A stretch of 64,000 bases of DNA from Candidatus Bilophila faecipullorum (lineage in GTDB: Bacteria; Desulfobacterota; Desulfovibrionia; Desulfovibrionales; Desulfovibrionaceae): the NCBI GenBank assembly GCA_944326695.1, contig CALVEZ010000010.1, forward strand, positions 30,028 to 94,027, given 5' to 3'. The notes under the pieces are model-generated. The model saw only the letters and a list, made by a program, of their open reading frames with translations. It was not told the DNA's origin and ran no database searches. Both the position numbers and the translations under genes were made by a program. How positions within the stretch are numbered: the first letter of the stretch is position 1; every line of letters starts with the position of its first letter. Shown here piece after piece: positions 55,397-63,930 of the stretch.

Positions 55397-56923
55397 ATGG
55401 CTCAAGACGACAGCAATAAAATAGGCGTGGTTGCGGCTACGCTGATGGTTGCGGGCAACATGATGGGATCGGGAGTGTTTATGTTGCCGGCCAACCTCGC
55501 GGCCATCGGCAGCATTGCGCTGCTCGGATGGCTCATAACATGCGTGGGGGCCATCGCTCTGGCGCTGACCTTCGCCAAACTGGCGGCCATCAACCCGGCT
55601 GCGGGCGGACCCTACGCCTACACCCGGCAGGCTTTCGGGGATTACATGGGTTACCAGACCAACCTCATTTACTGGCTGGCCAATGTAATCGGCAATGTTG
55701 GCCTTGCCGTGGCGGGGATCGGGTATCTCACCCATTTTTTTCCTGCACTCAAAAATCCTCTTGTATTCGCACTGGCCCAGATATTCGTCATCTGGCTGTT
55801 CACCTACGCCAATATGCTCGGGCCGAAACTGGTGGGGCGCGTGCAGTCCATTACCACTCTTCTCGCGCTGATGCCCATTCTCGGCATGGCCCTGCTCGGA
55901 TGGTTCTGGTTCAGTAAGGAAACGTTCCTGTCCGGCTGGAACGTAACCGGAGAAAGCGATGTCCGGGCCATCAGCGCCACCCTGAATTTTACCCTGTGGG
56001 CTTTCATCGGCGTGGAAAGCGCGTCCGTTTCCGCAGGCGTCGTCAAAAATCCCCGGCGCAACGTTCCCATCGCTACGGTCGGCGGGGTTATTCTCGCCGC
56101 CGTTTCCTACGTGCTCAGTTCGTCCGTGATCATGGGCATGATCCCCGCTAAGACACTGGCTGTGTCCGCCGCGCCCTTCGCGGATGCGGCGCGGCTGGCT
56201 TTAGGAAATACCGCGGCCAATATCGTGGCACTCTGCGCGGCACTGGGATGTCTGGGGTCCTTGGCAGGCTGGACGCTGCTCGTCGGGCAAAGTGCCAAGG
56301 CAGCCGCCGATGACGGTCTTTTTCAGAACGTTTTTTCACGGGTCAACGCTAAAGGTGTGCCTTCGTCAGGTTTGGCCATCGTCGCTGCGCTGATGACCTT
56401 GCAGGTCTTGGCGACCATGTCGCCTACGGCCAGTCAGCAATTCGGCAAGCTGGCCTCCATCGCGGTCATTATGACGCTTCTCCCCTACATCTATTCATGT
56501 ATTTCCATCAAGGTGCTCGGATATCGCGAACTCCCCCCCAACCAATATGCCCTCTATACGCTCATCGGTCTTGTGGGGGCCATCTACAGCCTGACCGCCC
56601 TCCTCGGTTCGGACGGCGAGCAAACCCGCTGGTCCCTGATTTTCGTCATCGCTACCATCGTGTTTTACTCCGCCGCGATTACTCGCAAGCGGGAAATCGA
56701 AGAAAAGCATATCCACCCCGGCGGCATCTCTCCCCGCTGGGTCCGCTATGCCACGCTCGCCATTACCCTTGTGGTCCTGGCGGCCACGTTCTGGCTTTCC
56801 GTGGGCCAGCACGAGCATCTCAACTTGCGCCGTCGGGCCACCTTGCCCGGCCTTCTGAAGGAACAGCTCACCATTGAAAAAACGATCCCGCCCCTTCCCG
56901 TATCGGACGGAACGTCCCATTGA
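55397..56923 (+). CDS. adiC: AdiC-like arginine:agmatine antiporter (APC family)
   Basis: Exchanges external arginine for internal agmatine during acid resistance. The 508-aa protein follows E. coli AdiC closely through most of its length: GVVAATLMVAGNMMGSGVFMLPANLA at the N-terminus (substrate-binding GSG), GYQTNLIYWLANVIGNVG, TLNFTLWAFIGVESASVSAG with the substrate-contact Trp, VKNPRRNVPIATVGGVI, and GCLGSLAGWTLLVGQSAKAAADDGLF. It is about 60 residues longer, with an extra hydrophobic segment and a cytoplasmic tail. Start 55397 has GGGAGG 8 nt upstream. The decarboxylase gene follows 25 bp later. CadB/PotE-type exchange cannot be excluded. Confidence 0.87.
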   Translation: MAQDDSNKIGVVAATLMVAGNMMGSGVFMLPANLAAIGSIALLGWLITCVGAIALALTFAKLAAINPAAGGPYAYTRQAFGDYMGYQTNLIYWLANVIGNVGLAVAGIGYLTHFFPALKNPLVFALAQIFVIWLFTYANMLGPKLVGRVQSITTLLALMPILGMALLGWFWFSKETFLSGWNVTGESDVRAISATLNFTLWAFIGVESASVSAGVVKNPRRNVPIATVGGVILAAVSYVLSSSVIMGMIPAKTLAVSAAPFADAARLALGNTAANIVALCAALGCLGSLAGWTLLVGQSAKAAADDGLFQNVFSRVNAKGVPSSGLAIVAALMTLQVLATMSPTASQQFGKLASIAVIMTLLPYIYSCISIKVLGYRELPPNQYALYTLIGLVGAIYSLTALLGSDGEQTRWSLIFVIATIVFYSAAITRKREIEEKHIHPGGISPRWVRYATLAITLVVLAATFWLSVGQHEHLNLRRRATLPGLLKEQLTIEKTIPPLPVSDGTSH

Positions 56924-56948
56924 ACCATCAGTAGCATAAGGAGAAACC

Positions 56949-59243
56949 ATGCTTACACAATCACCTCGCACGCTGCATATGAAAGTTCTTCTGGCGCATT
57001 GCGTCTGTAAAACGGATTCGGCCGCCGGCCGGGTCCTTCGGGAACTCGGCGAACAGCTCGTGCAAAACGACATTGAAATCCTGACGGCTACCACGACCTT
57101 CGACGCCGTTGCCCTCATCCGTTCCGAACCGCTCATTCAGGCGCTCCTGCTTGACTGGGAACTCGAGGAAGACAAGGAGCATCGCGCCGCCATGCGCGTT
57201 TTGGCTGCCTTGCGTAACCGCAACCGCAATCTTCCCGTCTTTCTGTTCACGGATCGGGAAAACGCGGCCCATATTCCTCTGACCGTCCTGCGTCAGGCCA
57301 ATGACTTCATCTGGCTTTTTGAAGATACGGCTGACTTCATCGCCGGGCGCATTGTGGCCGCCGTGCGCGCCTATCGCCGCCAGATGCTGCCTCCCATGTT
57401 CGGGGCTCTGGCCCGCTTTTCCCAAGTCCATGAGTATTCATGGCATACTCCGGGGCATACGGGGGGAACAGCCTTCATGAAATCCCCTTCAGGCCGGGCG
57501 TTCTTCGACTTTTTCGGCGAAAACATCTTCCGTTCGGACTTGTCCATTTCGGTGGGTGAACTCGGTTCGTTGCTGGATCACTCCGGTCCTATTGGCAAGG
57601 GCGAGGCCTACGCCGCTCGTGTGTTCGGCGCGGACAGGACCTACTACGTGACGAATGGCTCCTCCACGTCCAACCGTGTTATCCTCATGGCCAGCGTGAC
57701 GCGCAATCAGGCGGCTCTCTGCGACCGCAACTGCCATAAATCCATTGAGCATGCCATTACCATGTCCGGAGCCATCCCCACCTATCTCCTGCCATCCCGC
57801 AACCATTACGGCCTCATCGGTCCCATCCCTCCCCATCGCCTGACGCCCGAGGCCGTCCAGCGAGCCATGCGGGATAACCCCCTCAACTCGTCCTCCGGTG
57901 ATGCTCACCCCATCCACGCTATCGTGACCAACTCCACCTATGACGGCCTGTGCTACAATGTGAAACGGGTGGAAAAACTCCTCGGTCAAAGTGTGGATCG
58001 GCTCCATTTCGACGAAGCGTGGTACGGCTACGCCCGCTTCAACCCCATGTATCACGATCGCTTCGCCATGCATGACATACCGGACGGCGAGAAGTCTTCG
58101 GGTCCTACGGTCTTCGCGACCCAGTCCACCCACAAACTGCTGGCGGCGTTCTCTCAGGCTTCCATGATCCACGTCCGGGACGGACGCAATCCCATTGATC
58201 ATGCCCGTTTTAACGAAGCATTCATGATGCACGCCTCCACGTCCCCCAACTACGCCATCATCGCTTCCAACGATGTCAGCGCTTCCATGATGGAAGGCGC
58301 CGGAGGCCGCGCCCTCACTGAGGAATCCATTCGGGAAGCTGTGGCGTTCCGTTGTCTTATCGCCCGGATCAACGCTGAACTGGCAGAACAGGGGCAATGG
58401 TTCGTCAACGTCTGGCAACCGGACACGGTATCCGATGAAAAAGGCGAGGCTATGCCTTTCCATAAGGCGGATGAAAAGAAACTGGCTTCCGATCCTTCTT
58501 ATTGGGTGTTACGGCCCAACGCGGCATGGCACGGTTTCGGAGACATTGAAGACGACTACTGTATGCTGGACCCCATCAAGGTGTCCGTCACCACGCCGGG
58601 CGTAGCGCAGGACGGCCATCTGGAGGAATGGGGCATCCCTGCCGCACTGCTGACGGCGTACCTCGATCAGCAAGGCATCGTGGTGGAAAAGACAACAGAC
58701 TTCACCATACTGTTCCTCTTTTCCATCGGCATCACAAAAGGCAAATGGGGCACGCTCGTCGATGCCCTTCTCAAATTCAAACAGGCCTACGACGCCAATA
58801 CCCCCTTCTCGCGGGTCCTTCCTCGTCTGACTGAAGCCCATCCTCAGTCGTATTCGAGGTTAGGGCTGAAAGATTTGGCTCAATCCATGTTCCAAGCCAT
58901 GAAGGAACTGCGGACTACTGAGACCCTCTTGAAGGCCTTTTCTCTTCTGCCGGTACCGGACATGTCGCCCACCTCGGCTTACGAGGAGCTCGTGAAAAAC
59001 AACATTGAACGCCTCACGCTTGATGCCATGGCCCAACGCACGGTGGCAACCGGCGTAGTCCCCTACCCTCCGGGCATTCCTTTGCTGATGCCGGGTGAAA
59101 ATGCCGGACCAGCAGACGGCCCTCTTCTGGCCTATCTCAAGGCGCTGGAAGCCTTTGACCGGCGTTTCCCGGGCTTTGAGCATGATACTCACGGCGTAGA
59201 GAATGAGAACGGACGCTATGTGATTACGTGCCTGAAACGCTAA
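56949..59243 (+). CDS. adiA: Arginine decarboxylase, acid-inducible AdiA type
   Basis: PLP enzyme that consumes a proton by turning arginine to agmatine. The 764-aa protein has the response-regulator-like wing domain (1-130), the PLP core with TPGHTGGTAFMKSPSG, VTNSTYDGLCYN, FDEAWYGYARFNPMY and FATQSTHKLLAAFSQASMIH with PLP-binding Lys396, and a C-terminal domain ending GFEHDTHGVENENGRY. DEAWYGYARF matches E. coli AdiA rather than CadA (DSAWVPYTNF); some stretches look CadA-like, so lysine or ornithine specificity is not fully excluded. The AdiC-like gene upstream supports arginine. AAGGAG precedes the ATG. Confidence 0.88.
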   Translation: MLTQSPRTLHMKVLLAHCVCKTDSAAGRVLRELGEQLVQNDIEILTATTTFDAVALIRSEPLIQALLLDWELEEDKEHRAAMRVLAALRNRNRNLPVFLFTDRENAAHIPLTVLRQANDFIWLFEDTADFIAGRIVAAVRAYRRQMLPPMFGALARFSQVHEYSWHTPGHTGGTAFMKSPSGRAFFDFFGENIFRSDLSISVGELGSLLDHSGPIGKGEAYAARVFGADRTYYVTNGSSTSNRVILMASVTRNQAALCDRNCHKSIEHAITMSGAIPTYLLPSRNHYGLIGPIPPHRLTPEAVQRAMRDNPLNSSSGDAHPIHAIVTNSTYDGLCYNVKRVEKLLGQSVDRLHFDEAWYGYARFNPMYHDRFAMHDIPDGEKSSGPTVFATQSTHKLLAAFSQASMIHVRDGRNPIDHARFNEAFMMHASTSPNYAIIASNDVSASMMEGAGGRALTEESIREAVAFRCLIARINAELAEQGQWFVNVWQPDTVSDEKGEAMPFHKADEKKLASDPSYWVLRPNAAWHGFGDIEDDYCMLDPIKVSVTTPGVAQDGHLEEWGIPAALLTAYLDQQGIVVEKTTDFTILFLFSIGITKGKWGTLVDALLKFKQAYDANTPFSRVLPRLTEAHPQSYSRLGLKDLAQSMFQAMKELRTTETLLKAFSLLPVPDMSPTSAYEELVKNNIERLTLDAMAQRTVATGVVPYPPGIPLLMPGENAGPADGPLLAYLKALEAFDRRFPGFEHDTHGVENENGRYVITCLKR

Positions 59244-59283
59244 AGCCTTCTTAGAAGCACCAGTTTTTCAAAGAATAAGGGAG

Positions 59284-59325
59284 CGGGATAAAATTGACTT
59301 TAGGTTGGTTTTATCCCGTTTTTTT
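59284..59325 (+). terminator. adiA intrinsic terminator
   Basis: CGGGATAAAA (59284-59293) pairs with TTTTATCCCG (59309-59318), loop 15 nt, followed by T7. Confidence 0.85.
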
Positions 59326-59334
59326 GTCAGAACA

Positions 59335-59352
59335 AATAAAATTTACATAATT
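59335..59352. repeat. 18-bp direct repeat, copy 2
   Basis: Second exact copy of AATAAAATTTACATAATT (first at 54549-54566). It lies just behind the adiA terminator, in an AT-rich stretch. Confidence 0.7.
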
Positions 59353-59497
59353 AAAAAGATTATGAGTAAAAATAGAAAAACTCTCCAGCATCTGAATCGC
59401 TCCTTTCCTTACGCTTGGGCCGTAGACCTATCTTGAGTGACGAAACAAGCGCTTTTTGTCAAAAACGGGTATACAATTCCCCTTTTCATAGGCTATA

Positions 59498-59662
59498 CCT
59501 CCCCAGCGGCATCTACTAAAGAAAGATACCGCTTGGGAGGAGGAGTTCTTCCAAGGCCGCGTGGAGTTCTTTCCCTTTACCCAACCAGGCGAAAGAAGGG
59601 AAAGAGGCCTTGGATGAAGAACGTGGCTGATATGGCCGAACTACCGGACGGAGGGTGTACCC
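59498..59662 (+). ncRNA. Structured leader of the NhaC gene, possible riboswitch
   Basis: Two strong helices precede nhaC. Helix 1: CCTCCC-C-AGCGG (59498-59509) with CCGCT-T-GGGAGG (59529-59540), 11 bp with one mismatch. Helix 2: TCCAAGGCC (59550-59558) with GGCCTTGGA (59606-59614), containing directly stacked TCTTTCCCTT (59568-59577) with AAGGGAAAGA (59596-59605) and a 9-nt bulge; the apical loop is 18 nt. The start codon lies about 50 nt after helix 2. The long paired arms over a non-coding stretch and the position before an ion antiporter suggest a riboswitch or other cis-regulator. No published class was recognised by eye. Confidence 0.5.
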
Positions 59663-61222
59663 GTGGAACCGTATTATGCAGGCTGGCTTTCCCTTTTGCC
59701 GCCGATCATCGCCATCACGCTGGCCCTGCTGACGAAAGAAGTGATTTCGTCGCTGCTGATTGGCATTCTTTCAGGGACTTTTATCTACTCTGTCGGAACG
59801 TCCGCGAGTTCTCTGTTCGCGGGGACCATTGAAACCGCGTTCAACGTGATGGCCGCGAAGGTGGATTTCAATATCTTGATCTTCTGCACCCTGCTGGGCG
59901 CTCTTGTCTATGTAATCGCCATGGCGGGCGGAACGCGTGCCTACGGAAAGTGGGCCACCCGGAAGATCAAAAGCCGCAAGGCCGCTCTGCTCTCCACGGG
60001 CGGGCTCGGGGCCTTCATTTTCATTGACGACTATTTCAACTGCCTCACCGTCGGGACGGTCATGAAGCCCGTTACCGATTCCTACAAGATTTCGCGCGCC
60101 AAACTCGCGTATATCATTGATGCGACCGCCGCCCCCATCTGCATCATTGCGCCCATCTCCAGTTGGGCCGCCGCCGTGGGCAGCAACCTCAAGACCACCG
60201 GGGCGTTCACGAGCGATTTTTCCGCTTTTGTGGCCACTATTCCCTACAACTTCTATGCGTTGCTCTCGCTCGTGATGGTGGCCGTGATTTGTCTGACCAA
60301 CGCGGACTTCGGCCCCATGCGCCGTTCCGAACTCCGCGCGCTCAAAGGTGATCTGGGCGCTGTGGACGTACCTCAGGCCAGCCAGTTCGAAGCGGCGGAA
60401 AAAGGGAAGGTCTGGGACATGCTGGTGCCCATTGGCAGCCTGATCGTTTTTGCCGTGGTCGGTCTGCTCTACGACGGCGGCTATTGGGGGTCCGATCCGG
60501 CCTATCACACGATGGCCGCCGCCTTCGGCAACTGTACGGCGGCCAAGGCGCTGGTCTGGGCTTCTTTCGGCGCGCTGGTCGTTTCTTTCCTTCTTTTTGT
60601 CCCGCGGGGGCTTCTCTCCTTCCGCACTTTCATGGATGGCGCGGTTGAAGGGATGAAAGCCATGTTGCCCGCGAACATCATCCTCGTGCTGGCGTGGACG
60701 ATCAGCGGCGTGTGCCGGGATTTGCTGCAAACCCCCGTTTTTGTGCAGACGTTGGTAGCAGATGGCAACGTTTCCGGGGGCCTGCTCCCGGCCATTGTTT
60801 TCCTCATCGCCGGATTCCTCAGCTTTTCTACGGGTACGGCGTGGGGAACTTTCGGCATCCTGATCCCCATCGTCGTGCCGGTCGCACAGGGGATTGATCC
60901 CGATCTCGTCGTGGTCACCCTTTCAGCAACGCTGGCTGGAAGCGTTTTTGGGGATCACTGCTCGCCCATTTCGGATACGACCATCCTCTCCAGCGCCGGA
61001 GCCGGATGCAGTCATATCGAGCATGTTTCCACCCAGCTCGGCTATGCCTGCATCGTGGCTTTCTGCTGCTTTGTGGGCTACGTCATCGCCGGGTTCACAA
61101 AGGCGAGCCTCGCGTGGAGTTTGGGCGGGGCAGTCGCGGCCTTGCTCGTCAGCGTCTTCTTTATGCACATGCTGAGCATGAAGAGGCAGCCAGACGCGAT
61201 AGTACAGGAAAACGCCAACTAG
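59663..61222 (+). CDS. NhaC family Na+/H+ antiporter
   Basis: A 519-aa inner-membrane antiporter with 11-13 helices. Family features: LLPPIIAITLALLTKEVISSLLIGILSG at the N-terminus, GAFIFIDDYFNCLTVGTVMKPV, APISSWAAAVG, and SVFGDHCSPISDTTILSSAGAGC in the second half. Members exchange Na+ and H+, but some move amino acid or dicarboxylate pairs. Start is GTG 59663 with GGAGG upstream; no other start fits. The preceding structured leader and the adjacent acid-resistance genes suggest a role in pH or cation homeostasis; this is inference. A terminator follows at 61254. Confidence 0.9.
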   Translation: MEPYYAGWLSLLPPIIAITLALLTKEVISSLLIGILSGTFIYSVGTSASSLFAGTIETAFNVMAAKVDFNILIFCTLLGALVYVIAMAGGTRAYGKWATRKIKSRKAALLSTGGLGAFIFIDDYFNCLTVGTVMKPVTDSYKISRAKLAYIIDATAAPICIIAPISSWAAAVGSNLKTTGAFTSDFSAFVATIPYNFYALLSLVMVAVICLTNADFGPMRRSELRALKGDLGAVDVPQASQFEAAEKGKVWDMLVPIGSLIVFAVVGLLYDGGYWGSDPAYHTMAAAFGNCTAAKALVWASFGALVVSFLLFVPRGLLSFRTFMDGAVEGMKAMLPANIILVLAWTISGVCRDLLQTPVFVQTLVADGNVSGGLLPAIVFLIAGFLSFSTGTAWGTFGILIPIVVPVAQGIDPDLVVVTLSATLAGSVFGDHCSPISDTTILSSAGAGCSHIEHVSTQLGYACIVAFCCFVGYVIAGFTKASLAWSLGGAVAALLVSVFFMHMLSMKRQPDAIVQENAN

Positions 61223-61253
61223 GTTACCAAGTCCGCCATAAGCGGATGCGGAT

Positions 61254-61288
61254 AAGGGGCAGGTTTTCCGACCTGCCCCTTCTTTGTT
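61254..61288 (+). terminator. nhaC intrinsic terminator
   Basis: AAGGGGCAGGT (61254-61264) pairs with ACCTGCCCCTT (61271-61281), loop 6 nt, then CTTTGTTTA. Confidence 0.85.
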
Positions 61289-61835
61289 TAATCAGTAGTT
61301 AAAAAGTCACGTTTGAGGACAGAGCTTTTCACGGCCATCTTGAACCTCCCCATTACCTCCGAGTCCATGAGCCAAAAATCAAAAGCGTATCCGGAACGTA
61401 AAAAAGAGGCAAGATGGCCACGCCCTGCCCTTCTTGAGTTGTCTATGATGAAGATGCTTTTTGAAACGGGATATACTCCTTCTCTGATGCCTTTCTCTTC
61501 AGCCGCCACGTTCTTCTTTCTTCCGGCAAGGTATCTCGACCCCTGAGGACACCAAAGAAGTGAAAAGAGATGAGTGGACCTTCTGCACCTGTCCGCGCAT
61601 TCTCCGTCCTTCTCTTTTAGATTTACTTTTTTCCCTTCCGTGTTTTCCCCTTCGGACGGAGACCTATCGCATCCACCTTACGGCGGAAAGTATTTTGACC
61701 TCTAGCTGCCGCTTTGATTGTGATAGGATTTTTCCTTGGAGCGTCTGATTTGACCTAAAATAAAATTTCCTATATCAGTAAATATATTTTTATAGAGCTA
61801 TCACCCCATACCATCAACCAACAAAAGGAAGAAAA
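61289..61835. other. Intergenic region with weak open frames only
   Basis: About 550 bp with no convincing gene. A minus-strand frame of 73 codons (61288-61509, GTG start with a GGAAGAAA-like site, ending VKSSVLKRDFLTTD) might be a small gene or remnant but matches nothing recognised. Plus-strand frames at 61313 and 61560 are less likely. The last 100 bp before the CII-like gene are AT-rich and probably hold its promoter. Confidence 0.4.
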
Positions 61836-62090
61836 ATGTGCCATCCCACATCTTTTGAAGTCGTCAAAAAGGTTCACGAAAGCGTGCTCAACGGTCATCT
61901 TCCGGCTCGCACGCTCGCTCACGCTGTAGGCAAGAAGTACTCGACGCTGTTGCGGGAAATCAATCCTTATGATTCCCGAGCCAAACTGGGCGTGGAAACC
62001 TTTATGGATATCCTGCGCATCACCGGCGACATCACTCCTCTTGAAGAAATGGTAAAAGAATTGGGTTATTCCCTGCGCAGTCAAGCCTGA
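61836..62090 (+). CDS. Phage regulatory CII-family-like protein
   Basis: An 84-aa protein resembling phage CII/CP76-type regulators: SFEVVKKVHESVLNGHLPAR, then LAHAVGKKYSTLLREINPYD resembles the HTH-like part, followed by AKLGVETFMDILRITGDITP and LEEMVKELGYSLR. In P2-like phages such proteins control lysogeny; here no other phage genes are adjacent, so it may be a domesticated or orphan regulator. AAAAGGAAG lies before the ATG. The preceding region is AT-rich, and a terminator hairpin shared with the next gene follows. Confidence 0.7.
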   Translation: MCHPTSFEVVKKVHESVLNGHLPARTLAHAVGKKYSTLLREINPYDSRAKLGVETFMDILRITGDITPLEEMVKELGYSLRSQA

Positions 62091-62092
62091 TG

Positions 62093-62135
62093 AAAAAAAC
62101 GGCGAAGGTCCCGAAGCACAAAATGCCGGGACCTT
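62093..62135 (-). terminator. Terminator of the PPK2-type gene
   Basis: AAGGTCCCG (62105-62113) pairs with CGGGACCTT (62127-62135), loop 13 nt; on the minus strand CGCCG then T7 follows. Confidence 0.75.
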
Positions 62136-62171
62136 CCGCGTATGGGGCATCCGGAAAAAGTTCCTCACCCT

Positions 62172-63680
62172 CTAGGCTTTCTTTTCGGAAGTGGCCTTTT
62201 TCTTCCGCTCTAGCGCCGTTATCAGTGCTTTCTTGTATATCCGGAGGACTTCCAACCGGGCATATTTCTTGTCCTCGGCAGGAATAATGTGCCACGGCGC
62301 GTATTCCGTGCTGGTCCGGGCAAACATCTCATCCGCCGCTACAGCATACTCATTCCATTTTTCGCGGTTTCGCCAATCATCCGGAGTGATTTTATAGTTT
62401 TTCCAAGGCGTGCCCTCACGTTCCTTGAACCGCCTGAGCTGCTCTTCCGGGGAGATATGCAGCCAATACTTGAGCAGGATATTGTCCTTTTCCTGCAATT
62501 GCTCCTCAAAATCGTTTATTTCCGCATAGGCGCGTTTCCATGCCAAAGGGGAAGCCAGCTTTTCCACCCGCTCCACCAGAACGCGGCCATACCATGACCG
62601 GTCATAAACCGTAACGAAACCCGCCCGGGGAACATGCCGCCAGAACCGCCACAAATAATGATGGGCCAATTCCTCATCCGTAGGGGCGCTGATGGGTATG
62701 ACGCGCGTAATACGGGCATCCACGCCCCCAGTCAGGCGCCGAATGGCACCGCCCTTGCCCGCCGCATCCCATCCCTCAAAAAGAAGGGTACTGGAAATCC
62801 CTTTTTTGTAAGCCTTGTAGGTCAAGTCGTAGATAGCCGCCTGAAGCTGTTCCAATTCTTTTTTATAGGCGTCAGGCTCACATTTGGGGGACAAGTCGAT
62901 GGCGTCAAGGGTAGATATTTCCCCTTCGGTTTCCGCGGCGGGAAGGGGCACCTGCGCATCTTCTCGCGCGGCTTTGACCGCAATGGCGTTTTTGATGGCG
63001 GTAATGATGGTCCTTGCTACCGAAGCATTCCGGAAATGAGGATCACAGGCGTCAATGATGGTCCAAGGTGCGTCCACTCTGTCCGTAAGCGTAATGGCCT
63101 TGGCCGCAGCCTTGACCAGTCCGTCATAATTCTTGGCGCTTTTCTTGTCATAGGGGGTGAAGTGATGCACTTCCTGATGTTTCAAGCGATCGCTCAGGCG
63201 ATCCTTATGGGCTTTTTTGCTCAGATGCAGCCACAGTTTGACAATGACGGTTCCGGAGGCGGCCAACTCCTCTTCAAGCCGCGCCCAGCGGTGCATGAGT
63301 ACATTGAAGCGGGCCTCCGGCATGTCGCCGCAGCACAGTTGACGGATCGCGCCTCCATACCAGCCTCCTATGAAAACGCCCCACTCGCCATAGCCCGGCA
63401 ATTTGGTCCAATATTTCCATGCGACCGGGCGGCAACGTTCCTCATCCGTAGGGAGCCAAAACACATGGTTGCGGATGCTCTTGGCGTCCATCCATTCGGA
63501 AAGGAGGTTGGCTACGGCTCCCCGTCCTGTACCGTCCACTCCTGCTATCAGCACCAGAACGGGAAGCTTGTGCTCAAGGCTCGCCCTCTGTGCGTTGAAG
63601 AGCTTTATGCGCAGGTCTTGTTCCATTTCCTTGTACTCTTTGGCGGAGTAGCTTCTTCCCAGCACGGCGGATTCAAACAT
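62172..63680 (-). CDS. pap: Polyphosphate:AMP phosphotransferase (two-domain PPK2)
   Basis: Transfers phosphate from polyphosphate to AMP to make ADP. The 502-aa protein has two PPK2 domains. The second has intact Walker A GWDAAGKGGAIRRL and a Walker-B-like YDRSWYGRVLVERVE, and is probably active; the first has GVDGTGRGAVANLL, with Arg in place of the usual Lys, and is likely degenerate as in other class II PPK2 proteins. Acting with adk it can regenerate ATP from polyphosphate. AAAGGAG lies before the ATG. A single gene. Confidence 0.93.
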   Translation of the reverse strand: MFESAVLGRSYSAKEYKEMEQDLRIKLFNAQRASLEHKLPVLVLIAGVDGTGRGAVANLLSEWMDAKSIRNHVFWLPTDEERCRPVAWKYWTKLPGYGEWGVFIGGWYGGAIRQLCCGDMPEARFNVLMHRWARLEEELAASGTVIVKLWLHLSKKAHKDRLSDRLKHQEVHHFTPYDKKSAKNYDGLVKAAAKAITLTDRVDAPWTIIDACDPHFRNASVARTIITAIKNAIAVKAAREDAQVPLPAAETEGEISTLDAIDLSPKCEPDAYKKELEQLQAAIYDLTYKAYKKGISSTLLFEGWDAAGKGGAIRRLTGGVDARITRVIPISAPTDEELAHHYLWRFWRHVPRAGFVTVYDRSWYGRVLVERVEKLASPLAWKRAYAEINDFEEQLQEKDNILLKYWLHISPEEQLRRFKEREGTPWKNYKITPDDWRNREKWNEYAVAADEMFARTSTEYAPWHIIPAEDKKYARLEVLRIYKKALITALERKKKATSEKKA

Positions 63681-63930
63681 ATGGGACTCCTTTCTCCCGC
63701 CTTTTACGAGCGAGGGTAGAAATGCATTTTTTACGTGCCTCCTCCTTTTTACCGTATACCGGAAAAGCAGGGAGGCGTATTTCCCCGAGGATACGTTACT
63801 TCAAGGATGGAGGAATGATTTTCCTCATAAACTAGAAAAACGCCCAAGGCTTGTTGTATTGACTTCTCTACCTTGCTGCAATCTAACGGATGCGGGGTCC
63901 AAAGACAAGAAAGGGGTAGATACGAAAAGG
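63681..63930. other. Intergenic region upstream of the PPK2 gene
   Basis: About 250 bp with no gene recognised. It should hold the PPK2 gene promoter on the minus strand. An open frame at 63749-63943 has no ribosome site or family features. Confidence 0.4.

Noticed and set aside
59437..59832. A 131-codon plus-strand frame overlapping the NhaC gene
   Set aside because: It overlaps NhaC in another frame, has Arg/Pro-rich composition, and covers the structured leader.
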